From Streptomyces subrutilus (GTDB lineage: Bacteria > Actinomycetota > Actinomycetes > Streptomycetales > Streptomycetaceae): a DNA stretch of 64,000 nt. The stretch lies in contig NZ_CP023701.1 of assembly GCF_008704535.1 (NCBI RefSeq), positions 3,224,001 through 3,288,000 on the forward strand, read 5' to 3'. The notes beneath the pieces are model-generated. The model was not told where the DNA came from and ran no database searches. It was given only the letters and a program-made list of their open reading frames with translations. This document shows, piece after piece, positions 62,241 through 64,000 of the stretch (its first letter is position 1; the number at the start of each line of letters is the position of its first letter). The position numbers and the translations under genes were made by a program.

Positions 62241-62881
62241 CAGCGCTGCCCCTTGTCGCGGGCGTCGGCGGGGGCAGCGGGGCCCGAGGGGACGGTGGGG
62301 GCCGTGGGGACGGTGGGGTCGTTCTTGCGGGACAGCACGATGGCGCCGATCAGGGCCGCGAGGAGGAGGACGGAGAGCGCCTCGAAGGGCAGCACCCAGT
62401 ACTTGAAGAGGATCGCGCCGGTGACCTCGGTGGAGCCCTGGACGGGACCGTCGAGGTCGATCCAGGTCGCGCGGAAGGCGTCGACGACGACCCAGACGAG
62501 CGCGACGGCGGCGACGGCCGCGACGCCGAGCGCGACGGGGCGGTTGCCGGAGTCGGCGTCCGGGGAGCGGCCGATGGGCGCCTTGGTCAGCATCAGCCCG
62601 AAGAGGAGCAGGACGACCACGGACCCGAGGTAGATCAGGACCTGGACCCAGGCGATGAACTCGGCGGTCAGCAGCAGGTACTCGACGGCGATGCCGCCGA
62701 GGGCGACGACCAGCCAGAGGGCGGCGTGCACCAGCTGTTTGGTGGTGACCGTGACGAGGGCGGCGCCGAGGGTGGCGAGGCCGACCAGGACGAAGGCGAT
62801 CTCGACCCCGGTCGGGGAGAGGAAACCGGGGGCCTGCGCGGTGGCGGCCGCCGTGGCGGCGGTGAACGGGGCGGTGGGCAT
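62240..62881 (-). CDS. nuoJ: NADH-quinone oxidoreductase subunit J
   Basis: A 213-residue subunit with five membrane helices: [60 protein letters not shown] (conserved Tyr) and [20 protein letters not shown]. Start ATG 62881 overlaps the nuoI stop. The short tail is Pro/Thr-rich. Confidence 0.95.
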   Translation of the reverse strand: MPTAPFTAATAAATAQAPGFLSPTGVEIAFVLVGLATLGAALVTVTTKQLVHAALWLVVALGGIAVEYLLLTAEFIAWVQVLIYLGSVVVLLLFGLMLTKAPIGRSPDADSGNRPVALGVAAVAAVALVWVVVDAFRATWIDLDGPVQGSTEVTGAILFKYWVLPFEALSVLLLAALIGAIVLSRKNDPTVPTAPTVPSGPAAPADARDKGQR

Positions 62882-63600
62882 CAGGCGGTACCTCCCGCCG
62901 GGTCGTCGGGCCGCTCCGGCCCGGGGGCGGGGCCGGGGTCGGGGGCTCGTTCGGTACCGGCGGGCGGGGCCGGGGTCGTGCCCGGGGCAGGGGTCGTGCC
63001 TGCGGGCGGGGTCGCGTCCGTACCCGTACCTGTACCCGTACCTGCGGCCGGGGCCGGGGAGGGCGCGGCGGCCGCTGCGGCCGCGGCCTCGGCCTTGTCG
63101 GCCGCCTTGCGGGCGGCGGCGAGTTCCTTGGGTTCCTCGGCGGCCGGGTCCAGGGCGGGCGGGGCCGGGACGGTCCACATCCATTCGCGGAGCTTGTCCC
63201 GCTCGTGGGTCAGCTCGTGGATGTCGGTCTCCGCGTACTCGAACTCCGGTGACCAGAAGAGCGCGTCGAAGGGGCACACCTCGATGCAGATCCCGCAGTA
63301 CATGCAGAGCGAGAAGTCGATGGCGAAGCGGTCGAGGACGTTGCGGCTGCGCTCGCGGCCGCCGGGGGTGGAGGCCGGGACGGTCTCCTTGTGGGAGTCG
63401 ATGTAGATGCACCAGTCGGGGCACTCGCGGGCGCAGAGCATGCAGACCGTGCAGTTCTCCTCGAACAGCCCGATGACGCCGCGGCTGCGCGGCGGGAGTT
63501 CGGGCTGGACCTCGGGGTACTGGGCGGTGTGCGAGCGCCTGGTCATCGTGCGCAGGGTGACGGCGAGCCCCTTGGCGAGGCCGTGTCCGGGAATGGGCAT
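62881..63600 (-). CDS. nuoI: NADH-quinone oxidoreductase subunit I (2x 4Fe-4S)
   Basis: Peripheral-arm ferredoxin subunit, 239 residues. Two cluster motifs: [16 protein letters not shown] and [17 protein letters not shown]. Residues 1-155 are the conserved part; the remaining ~85 residues form an Ala/Pro/Gly/Thr tail ([20 protein letters not shown]), partly encoded by GTACCC/GTACCT hexamers near 63017-63042. Overlaps nuoJ by 4 bases and nuoH by 1 base. Confidence 0.96.
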   Translation of the reverse strand: MPIPGHGLAKGLAVTLRTMTRRSHTAQYPEVQPELPPRSRGVIGLFEENCTVCMLCARECPDWCIYIDSHKETVPASTPGGRERSRNVLDRFAIDFSLCMYCGICIEVCPFDALFWSPEFEYAETDIHELTHERDKLREWMWTVPAPPALDPAAEEPKELAAARKAADKAEAAAAAAAAPSPAPAAGTGTGTGTDATPPAGTTPAPGTTPAPPAGTERAPDPGPAPGPERPDDPAGGTA

Positions 63601-64000
63601 CAGTTGATCGCCACCTTCACGATGCCGGTGAGCGCGATCTGGGCGAGCGCGAGCGGGATGAGTACGGTCCAGGCGAGCTTCTGGAGCTGGTCCTCGCGCA
63701 GCCGCGGGTAGCTCACCCGGAGCCAGATCACGACGAAGGCGAGCAGCGCGACCTTCAGGAGGGTCCAGACCCAGCCGAGTCCGTCGGCTCCGAGGGGGCC
63801 GTGCCAGCCGCCGAGGAAGAGGACGGTGGTGAGGGCGCAGAGGACGACGATGCCGGCGTACTCGGCGAGCAGGAACAGCGCGAAGCGCAGGCCGGTGTAC
63901 TCGGTGTACGCGCCGAAGATGATCTCGGAGTCGGCGACGGGCATGTCGAAGGGGGGCCGCTGGAGCTCGGCGAGGCCGGCGGTGAAGAAGACCAGTCCGC
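63600..64000 (-). CDS. nuoH: NADH-quinone oxidoreductase subunit H, C-terminal part (cut by window end)
   Basis: Membrane subunit at the quinone site. The visible part runs from [18 protein letters not shown] through [18 protein letters not shown] (quinone-site loop), [20 protein letters not shown] and [19 protein letters not shown] to the end. The ATG at 63944 is internal; the true start is beyond 64000. Confidence 0.95.
   Translation of the reverse strand, partial: GLVFFTAGLAELQRPPFDMPVADSEIIFGAYTEYTGLRFALFLLAEYAGIVVLCALTTVLFLGGWHGPLGADGLGWVWTLLKVALLAFVVIWLRVSYPRLREDQLQKLAWTVLIPLALAQIALTGIVKVAIN

Overview
The window is a chromosome segment of a high-GC actinomycete, almost certainly Streptomyces. 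The evidence is very GC-rich third codon positions, many GTG/TTG starts, a WhiB-like regulator, the acidic N-terminal extension on NusG, RpoB and RpoC sequences of Streptomyces type, and a core gene order (str operon, rpo operon, secE-nusG-rplKA, nuo genes) typical of that genus.

Layout. 1-2250: dTDP-rhamnose genes rfbB (cut by the window start), rfbA and rfbC. 2298-6874: the str operon (rpsL, rpsG, fusA, tuf) on the minus strand with a recognisable promoter. 7143-25613: a plus-strand phage-tail-like gene cluster set between rpsL and rpoC. 25755-28241: a YfhO-type membrane protein. 28348-41692: rpoC, rpoB, rplL, rplJ, a lipoprotein gene, rplA, rplK, nusG, secE and tRNA-Trp, all minus strand. 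41887-53222: an aminotransferase, a deaminase, murB, a TetR/MFS pair, the HadA/HadB-like MaoC pair, rpmG, tRNA-Met, tRNA-Thr, a degenerate amidohydrolase, an NAD(P)-binding protein, tRNA-Tyr and yajQ. 53372-56420: a SulP transporter, YccF and HtpX. 56643-64000: nuoN to nuoH (nuoH cut by the window end).

The part most worth study is the cluster at 7143-25613. It encodes a non-contractile (siphovirus-like) tail: tail terminator, tube protein, tail assembly chaperones joined by a probable -1 frameshift, two short tape-measure-like proteins preceded by a one-TM protein, a distal tail protein, three tandem paralogous fibre proteins with different C-terminal tips, a tail hub, a further tip protein, and a lysis cassette (amidase, holin-like, XhlA-like). 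I see no capsid, portal, terminase, integrase, sheath or contractile baseplate gene. The regulatory genes are an XRE repressor-like gene, a WhiB-like gene lacking the conserved Trp of its GVWGG motif, a Cys-rich protein and a small HTH protein. A 29-bp sequence with an internal palindrome occurs identically upstream of the regulatory unit and upstream of the structural unit, so the two probably share a control signal. The simplest reading is a vertically kept, host-regulated tail particle (F-type tailocin-like) released by lysis. Whether the particle kills, delivers or signals cannot be told from sequence.

Other regulatory observations: a TetR/MFS pair with two matching palindromes, a perfect inverted repeat inside the spacer of the rpsL promoter, an L10-leader hairpin before rplJ, and strong hairpins in the rplL-rpoB and rpoB-rpoC gaps.
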